A stretch of DNA of 64,000 bases from Pseudeuparius sepicola (Eukaryota > Arthropoda > Insecta > Coleoptera > Anthribidae): the NCBI GenBank assembly GCA_963920635.1, contig OY987298.1, positions 114,318,035 to 114,382,034 of the forward strand, read 5' to 3'. Made by a program: the position numbers and the translations under genes. This document shows positions 9,368 to 24,300 of the stretch, in pieces (positions within the stretch are counted from its first letter, which is position 1; the number at the start of each line of letters is the position of its first letter). The notes below the pieces were generated by a model, which saw nothing but the letters and a program-made list of their open reading frames with translations, searched no databases and was not told where the DNA came from.

Positions 9368-12300
9368 CTAAAAAGTAAGGATAACAACAAAATGCCCACA
9401 TTTATATTTAAACAGTATTTTCTTACCCCCAATCCATCAGCTACCTCCTTCATCTTTTCTTGAGATAAATCCAAAAAGCTTTCAATAAGATCTCCATCTA
9501 TGAAACCCTCGCAATTCTCAGTCTTTATATCTGTGTGAAAAGCCCTCCAAAATGAGTGCTCAATTCTGCCAACAGATTTGATTACTGTTGCTAATTTGTT
9601 CTGGAGATCAAGGAGAACATCGTAAAATTCTTGTTGAATCTGTGTAACAAGACCTGGAATTAAACAATATGTCTTTAAGAAAGTACAAGATTCCAACACT
9701 ACTACCCTTGAAATACAAAAATTAACCCACGGTGGAACATGCAAGAGCATATTTTTTGTTATAAACTTACAGTGGTGCAATTTTTTATAATAAACTACCG
9801 CATTATATAAAGAACAAAGAGTTTAAAACATATGTTAAATTGATAAAATCAGTGCTCCTAGAAAATGCCTTTTATACCATAAATGAATATATGCATTTTG
9901 ATTTTACAAATTTTGTACATGATTAATCTACTACTGCACTGACTTGTCATATATCCCTGTTTGTGATAACTGTGATCAATAAACTATTATTATTATTATT
10001 ATTAAAAAGAAAAATGAGGTCAGAAAAATCGTTACATTTTAACTATTCTTATTTTCAATCTTGTGAAATAAAAGGTCCCTGTTCCCTGTTTCATATCCAC
10101 ATCTGTGCTTACCAATTGCCCCACCTACAGTTCCAAATAAGACGCACCCTCTAGTGGGGGTTGATGTCTCTCCAATGTTCTGCATCACCAATGATCCATG
10201 CCTAAACATGTTTATCATGTCACCAACATGGAATTGCCCCACTTCCTGCATCTGGGACCTCTCTTCATCCGTGGTTGCTGCACTGTCTTTCTGACACACA
10301 AACATATTGAAATAATTTTCGGCTCCAAGGAAAATATCATCGTCCAGGATTTCTATGGCCGTCATCCAGTTTGGATTGTAATCTCGAGCTAGAAACAGGT
10401 CAAAAAAGTTAAAAAATCCTTGTGAAAACCGACAATTATAAAAAATAATAATTTAAATTTCAATAAAAATTGTACAATACAAATAGTATGACAGCCGGCC
10501 GCATGATTTCAACTCTCATAAGATTATAGAATAAGATGTTATGTAAAATGTAGACAGTATATATATCTTTTTTTTTAAGCGAGTAGGTTGCCCCAATTAG
10601 TATGGGCCCGATCATTGTTATTTAAAGGTGTGGTTAATTTTTAGGCAAATCTACTCTCATATGATTATAGAACAAAATAGGAAAGAAGGCCATAGAGCAA
10701 CAATAAAAAAAGGGTCCCTTGGTCCTTTAGAAATCTGATAGGCGTATTTTCGGGGCCCTGAAAATCTTCCGCTGTTAAATACGGCGCGAAAAACGGGGGC
10801 AAGCCTGGACCTCAGGGACGCGAGTTGTGTGCGAAGTCCTGCTATACAGCCAGTGCCATATACTGTTTGATGCCCGGGAAAAACATTTTTGAAACACGTT
10901 TTTCGGGAGATCTGCGAGATGGCCGGAGAACGGGTCAACATATTTAACGAAACTTTTTCAGGTAAATTATTACCGTTTTCGAGTTATTAAGGATTTTCGG
11001 CGGGAAAAAAAACGACCAACGCAGGTGGGACGCATCTTTTTTACGTGATTGGTCAGCATTTTCCGTCACCTAAAAGCCAAAGTACGAAAACTGACAGAAA
11101 TTGCCCTTTTTCGCTAAGCTACAGCCAAGTTATTTTGGCTCGGGGCTCTGGGGTCGGAATTTTTAAAGCTTCCCTCAAGTCTTTAGGTGAGGTGCTTCTG
11201 GTGCCCCCGAAAAATCATAAAATGAGAAAAAACACGCAATTTCTAAGAGCGGTTCCTCAGGATTTCCCGTCAATTTCGCTAATTCTACAGCCGTTCCGTT
11301 TCTCGAAACTTGGAAATCGGGAGTCGGGAAATTTGGTTTAATATCACATTTTCGAGGTTTTTTCAGTACTGGAGGAAAGTACAAGACTTAATTAAGAAAT
11401 TTACCACCTCCTTCGTTTTTAGAACAGCACTTTTAATAATAAATTAATGTTCAATTCAGTTGTCCAAAGACTATAATATGATAAACCCTCTTTCATATAT
11501 TTTAACATGAATCTCCCAAGTTACTATTTAAATTAAAATGAAATTGGAGAAATTCCAGATAAAAAAATAATTTCTAATATTACTGGAAGATATTTATTAA
11601 AATTCACTTCTACTTTATGTACATTTACATACCTATTTCCTCAAAGCTTCCCTCCATCGTCTTGTATTGCAACAATGTCATACTTCTCATCAAATCACCA
11701 ATAAGAATAAAGTCCCCTTTGGTTTTCAAGAACAATGAGACGATGTTGTTAAAATGAGAGCATTCTAGCCTCAACTCCTTTTCTGCCGTCCATTCGAACA
11801 GGCGGACGGTGCTGTTTATGGTTGCTAATAGCTTGCCATTGAACTCTGCAAGAGAGTAGCAGGCTCCCTTCGTTTCCTTTTCGGAGACCTGGGTCAGTTT
11901 GTTCTCATTCCAATGGAATACCACGATGCGGCCTTGCTTGGGTTCTGATTCTTCGGGGTTTACAACAGCAGTGCCTGATATAGTTACAAAATAATTAGTA
12001 TTACCTGACCTCTCGATGACTCATGATATCCAAAAACAAAGATTAAAATGTTTTTCTAAAAGAACGGCTACTACTGTGCCGTGCAAGCTTTAAAATGAAC
12101 TATGTTTCCCTAACTTAGATCAATAGTGTTGGTCTAGCTCCCTGCAGTATCATACGGAGTCAGTGTAGACACAAGGCACAACAGATTGACGTTTGCATGC
12201 AAAACACCTCTAAAAGTAGACGATTTTTAGGCTCACTTTTTTACAGGCATTGGACAATATTTATTTCATGTCATGATATATTTAATAGTCTAAAAAGTGG

Positions 12301-15300
12301 TTATCTGGTTAATTTTAAAGCACGAGTGGTATTTATGAATTGAATGTGAGGGGTCTGTTACTCAGTCCCCCACTAAGACCTGACATGGTCTACAGGGTGG
12401 CCTACCACGAACTGCATCGATCTATATATGGAAAACTAAAAGTAGAAAAATTCTGAAAATTTGGCACCTCACCAATGCCGATGGGCACTGCTCATCTGAA
12501 ATATTTTCAAATATTATTGCATTTTTGAATTCTAGGCATCATTTTGGAACAAAAACATGCAACATGTCCTATGTCTAAATCCAACCGTTTTTGAGATATT
12601 TGTATTTTTCCGAAAAAAATTACAGATGCAGACCTAAAGTCAATTAGCAATTTATACGAGGAAACCGCGAAATTTCAAGACGAATTTTTGGCATCGTGTA
12701 ACAGAAGCCCTGACCTAGTGATCTCTGCTGAGAAGTAAATCCATTCTTATACAGGGTGTTCACAAAATATGAATGAAAAATTACATTCAAAATGTGCTTA
12801 AATCTCGAAATTTTCAAATGGAAACCCCCGTTTTTTTTTAATGCGATCTTATTCACCACTAAAAATGATGACAACTTTGTATAAGGTTTCCTATACCTAA
12901 ATGCAGTAATTTTCGATTAATTTACGAAAACCCACTTTTCGCCCATAAAATGCGGGGTTATTGCTTAACGCTTTGGAAAATCATATTAGCCGTGGACGTT
13001 GAAAAGACAATCGCGGCTGAGGAAATGTCACTTGGTTTATAAATGATTGTCAACAATAATGCCGGCGCGCTTAAATTACACGAACGAAGATTATTTAAAT
13101 TTGTTTATTATCTACGGAGAATGCAACAAAGTAATATCAAGAACGTGCGATAATAATTTGGGGCTATCCACAAAAAACAAAACCATCGCCAAACACAGTT
13201 AAAAAAATAATACAAAATTTTAAACAGTATGGATGTGTCAGAGAAATATCACTTAAAAATAAGCCTATCGTGGACGACGGTAATGTTGAAGTGGTTGTTT
13301 TGGGATATTTTGCCGCTTTTCTCAAAAATTCTGTCAGACAATGTTCACTGGAATCTGGTATATCAAGAACCTCAGTACAGAGAATACTACATAAACACAA
13401 ATTTCACCCATACTCCTTTTCTCTGGTTCAAGAACTGAAAGATAATGATTTCATGAAACGGGTAGATTTTTGTGAGTTTATTTTAACATGGTTCCAAAGA
13501 GACGGAACCTTTTTGGATAATATTGTAATTGTTGACAATAATTTATAAACCAAGTGACATTTCCTCAGCCGCGATTGTCTTTTCAACGTCCACGGCTAAT
13601 ATGATTTTCCAAGCGTTAAGCGAAAAGTGGGTTTTTCGTAAATAATCGAAAATTACTGCATTTAGGTATAGGAAACCTTGCACAAAGTTGTCATCATTTT
13701 TAGTGGTGAATAAGATCGCATTAAAAAAAAAATGGGGGTTTCCATTTGAAAATTTCGAGATTTAAGCACATTTTGAATGTAATTTTTATTCATATTTTGT
13801 GAACACCCTGTATAAGAACGGATTTATTTCTCAGCAGAGATCACTAGGTCAGGGCTTCTGTTACACGATGCCAAAAATTCGTCTTGAAATTTTGCGGTTT
13901 CCTCGTATAAATTGCTAATTGACTTTAGGTCTGCACCTGTAATTTTTTTCGGAAAAATACAAATATCTCAAAAACGGTTGGATTTAGACATAGGACATGT
14001 TATATGTTTTTGTTCCAAAATGATGCCTAGAATCCAAAAATGCAATAATATACAGGGTGTTCCATTTGAAATAAGAAAGTTGAGTGCCACATTCACCAAA
14101 ATATTTTAGTTGAGCAGCACCCATCGGCATTGGTGAGGTGCCAAATTTTCAGAATTTTCCTACTTTTAGTTTTCCATATATAGATCGATGCAGTTCGTGG
14201 TGGGCCACCCTGTATTGTGGCTCGCTATGATGAAGATGCTGCCTGCAAGTCCCATCCTCTTAACGTAAAAGAGAATTTTGCTCAGTGCGCAATCATTCAG
14301 TTCGTTGGCTTGTAATTTAGTCTGTCCAAATCTTTGAATAAAGAACCCCAGTACGGAGCAAATTTGGGCTTAACGCTCGACCAGGACAGTCTCTGCATAT
14401 GGAAGAGATGTCGTTTCCGTTTTTACAGTGGCGCGCACCTTTTTCGACAAACTAATCGAGGCAGAAATCATCATTTTTCGTGAAACTAGTACCTACAAAA
14501 TAGGCAAAAAATTATAAGGAACATTTAGGTCTTTAAGTTTAGGAATCCTTCATAGCAGGGACCCTTTAAAGTAAGTAAAGAGTCCCTGCTTCATAACATA
14601 GCAATTCTAATTTTAAATTTCCAATTATGAAGAAGTAGGTACTTCTAAATGCCACTTTATTGTATGACCTCAAAAATTAATATAAATTACAAAATTACTT
14701 ACCGAAGGATTATTATCCTCAAACATTTTAGTTCTGGCGGTTAGGGAATGAATGAATGAATGAATCTAATGTGTACCTTACTACGACCTAATATGATCTA
14801 TTGTGGCTCACTGTCATCTTTAGATGCTACCTGTGAGTCCCATCCTCTTGACGTAGAAGAGAATTTTGCCTGGTGAGCAATGGTTCAGTTCGTTGGCTAT
14901 TAATTTGGGCTGTCCAAATACTTCAAATCTGATTCGGTCCCCGGCGGGGCAGGTACATAAGATGTGCCCAGCAGTTTCTTCACCTTCCAAGCATAGTCGG
15001 CACTCTGTATCTTCAATTAAGCCGAACCTACGCATGTGTCTACGGAAGCGGCCATGGTTAGTGCAAAGGGCTGCTGCAGTGTGTAGGTTACTCCTATCCA
15101 GCTTTATTAATTGTTTTGTTTTTATAGGACAAAGTTTCCTATGAATATTTTCGCATGAGGCATCCCAGGGTTGTTATGCCAATATCGTGACATTCTGCCT
15201 CTGGTCCACTCAGCATTTGTTCTCTTAGCTGTGAATCTAGATATGCCAAGAGCAGGTTCTGGTCCCATTAGCGGCGTTTCAGCTCCCTGTTTTGCAAGGG

Positions 15301-18300
15301 TTTCCACTATCTCGTTTCCCCTGATATTGGAGGGTCCTTGGGACCCAGATCAGGAAAATTGTTTCTACGTCTCACAACGGAAAGAGAGTTTTCCCACAAT
15401 TCCACACATATTTTTGATTGTTTTCCATGACAGTTGTTGATCTCTGTGCACACATCATTGCATACACCTCAGCCCATAGGACAATAATGTGTCCCCCCCC
15501 CCTAGACTGAAGTGTGCTTCAGCTCTTGGTCGTTCACAGAAGATTTCTGCTACATTCGTCTTCGTTAGGGCGCTTTCCTGGCACTCCCACTCATCTCTAT
15601 TTGAAAATAGGATGCTGAAGCTCAGATCGCCACCAGTTTTAGTGGGCATCCAATATGAGATCATTCCCACGATATTGTCTGCTTCTATTTCAACTTGTCA
15701 AACTGATATAAAGCAAATTTTGTTGATATGCCGATATACTGGTTGCTGTGACGATATAGTACTTGTTTCATTGTTGCGACAATGTTTGAGTGGAGTATTC
15801 AGACATTTGTATCGAACGATGTACCCTTTTTATTAAGGATGTTTTGCATGCAAAACCAGATAAAATAATGGTGCACTTCCCTGAACTAATCACTTCTTTA
15901 CAGCTTCCAAAACCCAGACAAAATATAACTAGAAAATTTACAGTTTGAAAAACATAGTTTTGGCAATAACTTCTACAGAAGTTATGCAATTTTAATGAAA
16001 CTTGGTTCAGTCCTTTAGTTGATGAAGTGCAACAATTTCGTGTAAAAATAATTTAGTCCCATCGCCCAGAGGCGGAGGGGCAGAAGGGATTTTATACTAG
16101 TAACTTTTTTGAGGTTATTTTTTTGGTCTTCCAAGTTCATCATTTTAGTGCATCTTTTCATTTTGCAATTAAAGTGTATACTTGTTTCATAACGACAAAA
16201 CCAACCGTTTGCGTTGAAATTGGCAAAATGTGGCCTAAAACACCTGTTATCTCCAAACTGCGAAAAATAAAGTTTTCACATACCGCATTTAAATGTTACA
16301 GATGAATTGTATGTTCAAAATTAAGAAAAAAAATACCAAATGGTTATTGGGTAAAACATCATTGGTTTTGTTGAAATAGGGTGTCAAACTTTTATCGAGT
16401 TCAATCTGTTCCATCTTGAAAGCGAAAAATTTTTGGTACATATTGTTTATAAGGAATTTTTTGCCACTTTAAATGGTACAATTATTCTGTAAAACTTGAA
16501 AGCAGTAGTTGAAAATTTTATTTTTCGAATTTTTAAGTTAACAGGTGTTTTGGGGCACATTTTGCCAATTTCAACGCAGATAATTGAGTTTACCATTATG
16601 GAACAAAAGTACCCTTTTGTTGCAAAATGAAAAGATGCACTAAAATGACGAACCTGCAAGACCAAAAAGATAACCTCAAAAAAGTTACGAGTATAAAATC
16701 CATTGTGCTAGCTCGCCCGTCCGCCTCTGGGCGATGGGAATAAAGCGTTTTTACACGAAATTGTTGCACCTTAGCGAATAAAGGACAGCACAAAGTTTCA
16801 TTTAAATTGCATAGCTTCTGTAGAAGTTATTGCCAAAAATATGTTTTTCAAACTGTACCTTTATCACCCTGTAACTTTCCTATTATGCATTTTCGGACCC
16901 TCTATTTAAGTATAGCAAACTTTTTGTTTAAGAGAACATTTTCTACCAGTCATTACATTGGCACCATAATTTAGAAACACCCGTATATCTAGAGGCTCTT
17001 AATAAAATCTATGGAGGGAAGAGGTAAGGAGAACCATCTCTGTGTTGTAAAATTGTCCATCAAAACCATTAAATTAGGATGGTGCTGCTGTTGCCACTGG
17101 GTACCAATTTAAAAAAAAAACGCCAAAAGTTCGTAGTGATATTAGACAAGGAAAGGTCAACATCTGCCTTCTAAAGGCGCCTTTTTCAAAGCATCATGTA
17201 AATAATATCTTTAATTGATAATAAAATTAATGTATTTCTGAAAATTAGTTTGATAAATGGTTAGTTAATAAATTAGATATTTTTCCATACCTCTGAACTA
17301 TGCTACTTTCCACTCGGCAAACTTCACTTTGTCTACAAGCGCTAAGTTCGGGTCATACCCGGTGAGAACAGGAGCGTCATTCTGGTGACTTCCTGAACCC
17401 TTATTTAATGCTTTTAGACGACAGTTTTTGAGCCGAACACCCATATAAGATGGTCCTCCTTACCTCTACCCTCCATAATAAAATCCAAGTGAAAAATCAA
17501 GTATTTGTTTTTAGTTTTATTAGTCCATTGCAATTGTAAGAAAAACCGCCACTGGAAATGGAATCAGCCCATGTACCTAGCACCTAGACAAAAAATATTT
17601 GTTTTGATTTGGTATTGTATATATTATACAATGTCTGCTGAATGATTACAATGCCATTTGTTATTATTGGTCTAGTTATATTTTGTCTGGGTTCCAAACC
17701 AACACTTAAAAATATTATAGTATGGTATCCCAGAATTACACTGACAAATCTTGACAGGTGACAGAAAAATTTATTTTAACAACTTTTTTCTTATAAACAT
17801 ATGGTTCATATAAAATAAAAACCGATGTACGTCATCTCATCAGTGACGAAAATTTTTCTCATAAATTACGATCGAATAGGAAAACTTATTTTCAGAACAT
17901 AGAGAGAATAATACTATGAATAGTGCGCCTTTGAAATGCAGAAGAATTTAAACAGTCATTGAAAGGAGCTTGTAGCGTCTTTAATAATACCAGTATTTAG
18001 GCAGGTTTAAGTTATTTTGACCAAGAACGTGACAATAAAGAACCCTTGCTACCTTTAACTACGGTTAGAGAAGTAAGTAATATTATACTTTCCTTCATTT
18101 ACGAGTTCATTTATATTTGTTTTATCTACTATTGCAACATTTCTTAAATTCTGCCACATATTTGCCAATAGGGCAGCACTGTGTCTCGTGTCAATGACAC
18201 ACATTATGACGTACATCGGATTTTATTCTGAATAAACCATAGGTCAAGAAATGCTTAACTTCTGATGAATTTAAAATTCTCAAAATGCCAGAGCCCTCTT

Positions 18301-21300
18301 TTTAACAAGAACTTTTAGAACTCTGGACTTTTTGAGAATTAGCTATGTTCCTGGAGAAATTCTAAAACAAACAAACAAAAATTCCAAACTATAGTCCGTT
18401 TTTTTTATGAGATGCAAGCAAAGCTAGATAATAAAAGTATCATAAACTATGGGTGGGTGCCTTTATATTTTCTATTCTTTCTAGTCAACTTAAAATATTT
18501 AATATGTATAATATTAATATCAGCATTTATACAATTATTAATTATATATACAGGGCTAACTATCACTTAGTACAAAAAATTTTACCACATGCGCAGGGTG
18601 GCTTAAGAAAACATAGAAAAATATTTTTAGATTTTTTTTACGATCTTTAAAAAAAAGGGTAAAAACCCCTACTTTCCCTGTAAATCTCCGCCTCTAATTA
18701 CGTCGACCGATATGGCTTCGGAACGTACTATCAGCTGGAAGTGATTGTCCGCGGTGTTGCCGTTGTTTTAGAAAGGATGAAAATACCTTTATACTCAAAC
18801 AAATTTGAAAAATACATAAATAACAATCGATTTGAATCTGTACAGCCGCAGCGCTGCTAGATTTAGGTACTCGAGGTTCGCCTGGATTCAGCTTACCTTA
18901 GTTTGAAATTTGAAAACAGGATATGAATCCCGCGAGTCCCGAGCTCGGTCCCGAGGCTAGGTAATCCTGAATCTCTAGGCGTTTTTTGTTTTTGCATCTA
19001 TCTATCTATCTTGTGCGGGGGGTGGCCGCCATAGAGCGGCCTGGCACTTGTTTTTGCATTTTTCACACAGCAGCACCAAGGAATTACAAAACTAAATACA
19101 CATTTGTCGCCTCGCGAAACCACGAAAATTTCGTAGAGATGACGGACTGACAGATGTAAAAACTGGACACAAACGCACAAAACAGTAGAGGTTGGTGTAG
19201 TGCGTAATAATTATCGATATCAATGTCAATGTTAGATTAGTTGATTGCGTGTCAAAAAAAATAATTTTAATAAAACTTATTGAAAATCTATCTAAACTAA
19301 ATAAAAAGAATGCTGTGATTTCTTAATGCAGACGTTATTGAACTGAACGCTTTGCATTACAAAGAATGTCGATGTGTATCGAATCGACGCATAGTTTTCT
19401 TCGACGTCGCATCTCTCGCATCTCTACGCCTCAGACTAGTTGCTGGTCTGGTTGCCTGTAACCTGCACGACAAGGCAAGGTAACACGAACGCGTGAATCA
19501 CCGTAGTTCGGCCCATGCATGATACATTGTTTGTGTATCGTGGGCCGATGTTTACTTGACGTTTCCCTGCATCCCTCTGAATTTTCGGCGATATTTTCCC
19601 GTATTCGTGTACTTTGGTGTGTTTTAAAGCTATTTTGCAATTAATTGAACGCCAGGCTTTTTACTAGTGCACTAGGACCCCAACATTACAGGTTAGAGGG
19701 GCTAAAATTAATTTAGTTTTGAAAGTAGGTACCTATGTGAAATAGTGAAACATGTTTTTAGGTGTGCGACCAACATTTTTCCACTGGAGATATTGATGAA
19801 AAAAGAAGTACCTTAGGCTCGACCTTAGGATTATGTACTTTGTGGAATCGACCAGGCAAACTTAACGGCTAAGTTAAGAAGCACCCTCGCTTGGTCAAAG
19901 TAATGTTTTTTGATTGACCCACTTATTTGGTCTGGCCCAGAATAAGTAGAAGAGAAGATCCTGAAGTAAAAATGCAAACATTTTTAATTTAATTAACCGA
20001 GTGAATTTGTGCATCGAGGTTAAAGGCGGCGTCTTTGAACAGCTACTGTAGTTCTCTGCATGTGCAATGTGTGCTTGTGCAGTTGTGTTTTTTGGTTACC
20101 CTTCGGCGTTTTCCTGGTGGAGGGGATCCTCCTCCGTGGTCGTCAGGCTGAGTACCTCGCTTCAAACAAAAGGAATGGCAGAGGGAAATAAGAGGCCCCC
20201 AACAAATTTAGAAAATGTGAATATTCAATCCTGGAAATGTCAGTAAGGTTTCATAGGCATTCTACATGTTCCTTAGAAAGTAATCGTTTCCAACAGGAAA
20301 TCGAAATTTTGTGGTGAATCCTCGGATAAATTGATGGACATAGGCAAAATTTTAAGACACGTCACGCGGGCGTCCATAGGCGGCGCTTTTGAGGGGTTTT
20401 ATACAATTTGAAAAAAAAAAAATTTTAGGCTTAAGACAAAGAAAATTTTTGAAAATTTATTTTGGCAAGTCTAATTTTTCTTTATCTGCCATAAAATTTT
20501 TTGTACTAAGTGATAGTTAACCCTGTATCTATATGATTGTTCTTATCGGGAGTGAGAATTACTTTCTTGATGGAGGGCTATTAGATTTTGAATCAAAGTC
20601 AACTAAGGATTACCTCGAACAGATGACGGCATACGTTTTCGAAGAATATTTCAAACAACTGATTGAACACGTACCGCAACATTCAGCTACAGTTTTAGAC
20701 AATGCAAGCTACCGCTCGCAATTAATAGAAACGTTACCTATCTCATTGTGGAAAAAAACTGACTTGCACAGAAAAATATCCCGTTTGGCAAAGAAATCTG
20801 AAAGCTGAACAACTGTTGGTAATTGCTAGACGGCACAAACGGGTGTTTAAAAAATACGTTATTGAGGAAATGGCTAAAGAAAAGAATCTCATTTGCATTT
20901 TATTGCCTATTCAAATCTATTGAGTTTCTGGATATTCTGAATATTTAAGTTTAAAAATTTTTTGTTGTTCACACAGAAAAAAATCAAAAATATACCCAAA
21001 CAAAAAAATTATACACTCGAGAAATGCGAAAATAACGAAAAGTTCCCCATATCTCCCAAACCCAAATGAATCAAAACACGAGGGTGCAGTTTGGCATTCA
21101 ATTTTTCTTCAAAATTGAGCCCTGGACACTTTAGTTACTTTTTGTATATTTCTTCGGAAAATAGGAGAGCCTCCTCAAAGGTGTAATTTTTGGGACATCC
21201 TGTACATTTAATGGAACATTTTCTTTGCAAAATCTAATTATTTTGTCAAGCTAAACTTCTGCCCTCCTAAGGAAGACCCTTGTAATTCCATTCAGAGAGA

Positions 21301-24300
21301 AATGGAGAAAACCGCAATTTAAACATAACATACCTGCTGTACTTACATTAATTAGAAAAAAGCATAAACAATTTTATCTCAAAATAGACAAAAGTGGAAA
21401 TATTAGTGAAATTTAGCAAAAATAAGTGAAATTTGCTTAATAAAAACATGGCATAGCAGGCCAATAGAACTATTGTTCTATTCCTTGTATTTCAACTTTC
21501 TCAAACAAAAACATATATATTAGCTCGATACGAGATTTTTGCTTAAAGATAGGCATAAACACTGTGTTTCTTCATAGTTTTTGGGTAAAAGTTTGTGCTC
21601 ACAGGGAATGAACTTTATAGCACAAATACAAGAAACATATTATATATAAAAGCTAGGTTTTTTCTATATAAATCTATAATATAAATCTGAAGATACCAAA
21701 ATCAGCATCCTTATGAGGGCAGTATTGTCATCTATAAGTCCTTCAAACTTACCCACAATAAAGTAAGTGTGAGAATCGCTGCCTAATTGACACGACACCA
21801 ACGACAATGCATATTCCTGCTGCATGAACTGGTGCGCAGCTAATACCTCGAAAGTGTTCTGATCGATAACCAACAAATTGTGGATTTCCACTTCCTGTCC
21901 ATGGTCAGGCACCAGGTTAAGGGCACTTGTGCTGCCGGATTTCGTGATGGCCAGCGAGCCCACACTACTGGAAACTGTAATTGACTGTGTCGTTGTGGAG
22001 GCGCTTTGACGGGCGGGGTTGGTGCCAGTCGAGGATTGCAGATCTATGCGTGAGGTTATCACCCCGAAGGTCTGAAACAATGAGGAGATTAAGAGTTAAT
22101 TATGGCAATTATTTCATAACATGCCATTGACATACTAGCAATTTCACTAGCATTTCAGAATGGGATATTAACTAGTTACCAGTTTGTTGTAGTATCTGTC
22201 ACTTCTATCATAATTTATTGCTCTAGTAACTTTAGCAACATTTTCTTACTACTCTTTTGCTTAACCGACAATCATTCCAACTTTTTTATAATAAGGTTTG
22301 TTTCGGCAGAATTTCAAACCATTTGAAATCAGTTTGAAACTGCAGGAGCTCGTGCGGTTTCGGTTTTGGAGCGTCAAAATGAAACTGCGCATGTTCCTGA
22401 CAGTTTCAAACTGGTTTCAATTCCTGCCGAAGCATACCTATTAATATCAACAGAAAAACTGCTCTAACAATCAAGTAACAAAAATTAAACACTTGAAGTA
22501 CCAAGCAAGAAACTTTTAGAAATTTTGTATTACATTCAAGTGTTACTGAAACATATTTGTCGAGATGACCTACAATTAATTAATGTTGCTTCATAGAGCA
22601 CTATAGGTAGAAGTGTCTTATCTAATTTTTTACAGTTTATTCATGGATGGAGTTCACAAGAGGAGATTTTTTTTATTATTATTGTAAGTCATTCTTCATA
22701 AAAAAATTCTGCTTGTTGAGAAAATAAGATTACTATATAAAATCTTAGATTTAGAGTTAATATATTAAGAAAACATGAAATTGTTTTATTTTACATTTTT
22801 TTTACTTTTTTATTATTTTTTAAGTTTAATTTATGAAAATTATACAAATTCTCCTTTAAACAAATAAGAATATAAAATTCAAAATTCAGGTTCAAAAGGT
22901 TTTCTTTTGAACTCTAAGCAATTTTATTTTATACTAAAATAATTATCTTCTGTCTTGAAATATTTTCTTGTTTTCTTATTTTATTAACACCCTGTACATC
23001 TGATCTAAGATTTTTATATGGTAATCTTGTTTCCTCGACAATCAGAATTTTTTTTATAAAGGTCAACTTTTCGTCATAAAATTAATCAAAATTGACAATA
23101 AAAATGCTTTTTTTCTTGTAAACTCCATTCGTGGACACATTGTAGTTTAATAGGATAAGTTATATTTTTTTAGCTTTTACTTTAAAATCTCCAAGCCTCA
23201 ACAGCTGAGATTCATTTAATAAAGTTTGGCGATTTATTGTAGAACCAACTATCTGCACCAGCATATCTGCCGACTTAACAAATTTTCCCACATTACATAG
23301 TGTAAAAACATAGTGGAGTAGTTTATCTGGCCACTCACATAGCTGCTTACGTCGCCACGCACTTATAATCACCATCACCATCAATATTTTTGAAAAGGTT
23401 CAATGAATGTCTACTGAAACAGACTAGCTCCAAAAATGTTTTATTCTGATTCAGACAGTGAAAGAAATCTTAAAGCGTTGACTGACGTATTCATAAGACT
23501 TCTCACGGCTATAGTTTCATGTCCTGAAAAGTAGATGGCGCGTATGGTCAACAATGTATTTTGCATTGTATTTTGTCTCCGAGAAGCGCATGGTGAGCCA
23601 GAGAACTGTCAAACATGACAGCCGTGAGCAGTCTTTATTAATACGTCAGTCAACGCTTAAAGTATATTTCAAGGTCACCATCAGCTTTCTCTCAAAACCT
23701 AACAACCTTTGTAGAGGTTTTTCTCCATACAAGGTCTTCCCTTCGAGATAACCGGCCCTCCCAGTACTTTCGGCGGTTCCGGTATACTTATCTATTTTAT
23801 TGGGATTCTTGATGTTGATCCTATAGCAGGTTTATTATTTTTTCTTTATTTAATCTCATTATTTTTAAAGAGATTTGTTTTAGAACCGTCTTCTTAAGTG
23901 GCACCTACAGCTAGTAGAAAGAGAAAGAGGAAGAGGGGAATCGAAAACAACCAATCACAGAGCAAGTTTCAGGCAACTGCATCCTGAAAGTCAAATTATT
24001 TTGATGCTTGGTGCGTGGCGAGTGGCTTGGTTTGATGAACTACTCCAATATGTGGTGCCCCATTTAATTAAATGAATTTGTCTTTTAATCGCGATGTGTG
24101 CGCAAGGTGAAATATTTCACCATGTTTTCACCAGTGGCGGCTCGTGGATTAATGAACAGGGGGGGGGGGCAACGTTTAAAACTATGTATCAAGTTCGAAC
24201 CTCGGTTAGGACCTATCTGATAAATAAAATAAATAAAGACAAATATAATTATAGCTTACCAATGCACACATTTCCAGGTAATCCAGACTCGGTCCAGTCT

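Larger units (their letters stand above)
12393..14212. mobile_element. Outer Tc1/mariner-type foldback element, TA target site
   Basis: The left end TA-CAGGGTGGCCTACCACG and the right end CGTGGTGGGCCACCCTG-TA are inverse copies, and similarity between arms continues for roughly 360 bp on each side (12393-12751 and 13811-14212). The 2-bp TA on both sides is the target duplication of the IS630-Tc1-mariner superfamily. A second complete element (12752-13810) sits exactly at its axis. The right arm also contains an extra TACAGGGTGTTCC piece at 14051-14110 that the left arm lacks. Confidence 0.85.

Noticed and set aside
10657..11384. Overlapping open frames on both strands
   Set aside because: GC-richer dispersed repeat with a diverged inverse copy at 33.4 kb; frames disagree between copies.
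19431..19640. 69-codon minus-strand frame
   Set aside because: Interior of the 18551-20525 element; no domain and no splice or promoter support.
23160..23384. 74-codon minus-strand frame
   Set aside because: Cannot be tied to any family and is not a DDB1 exon (phase and sequence do not fit).
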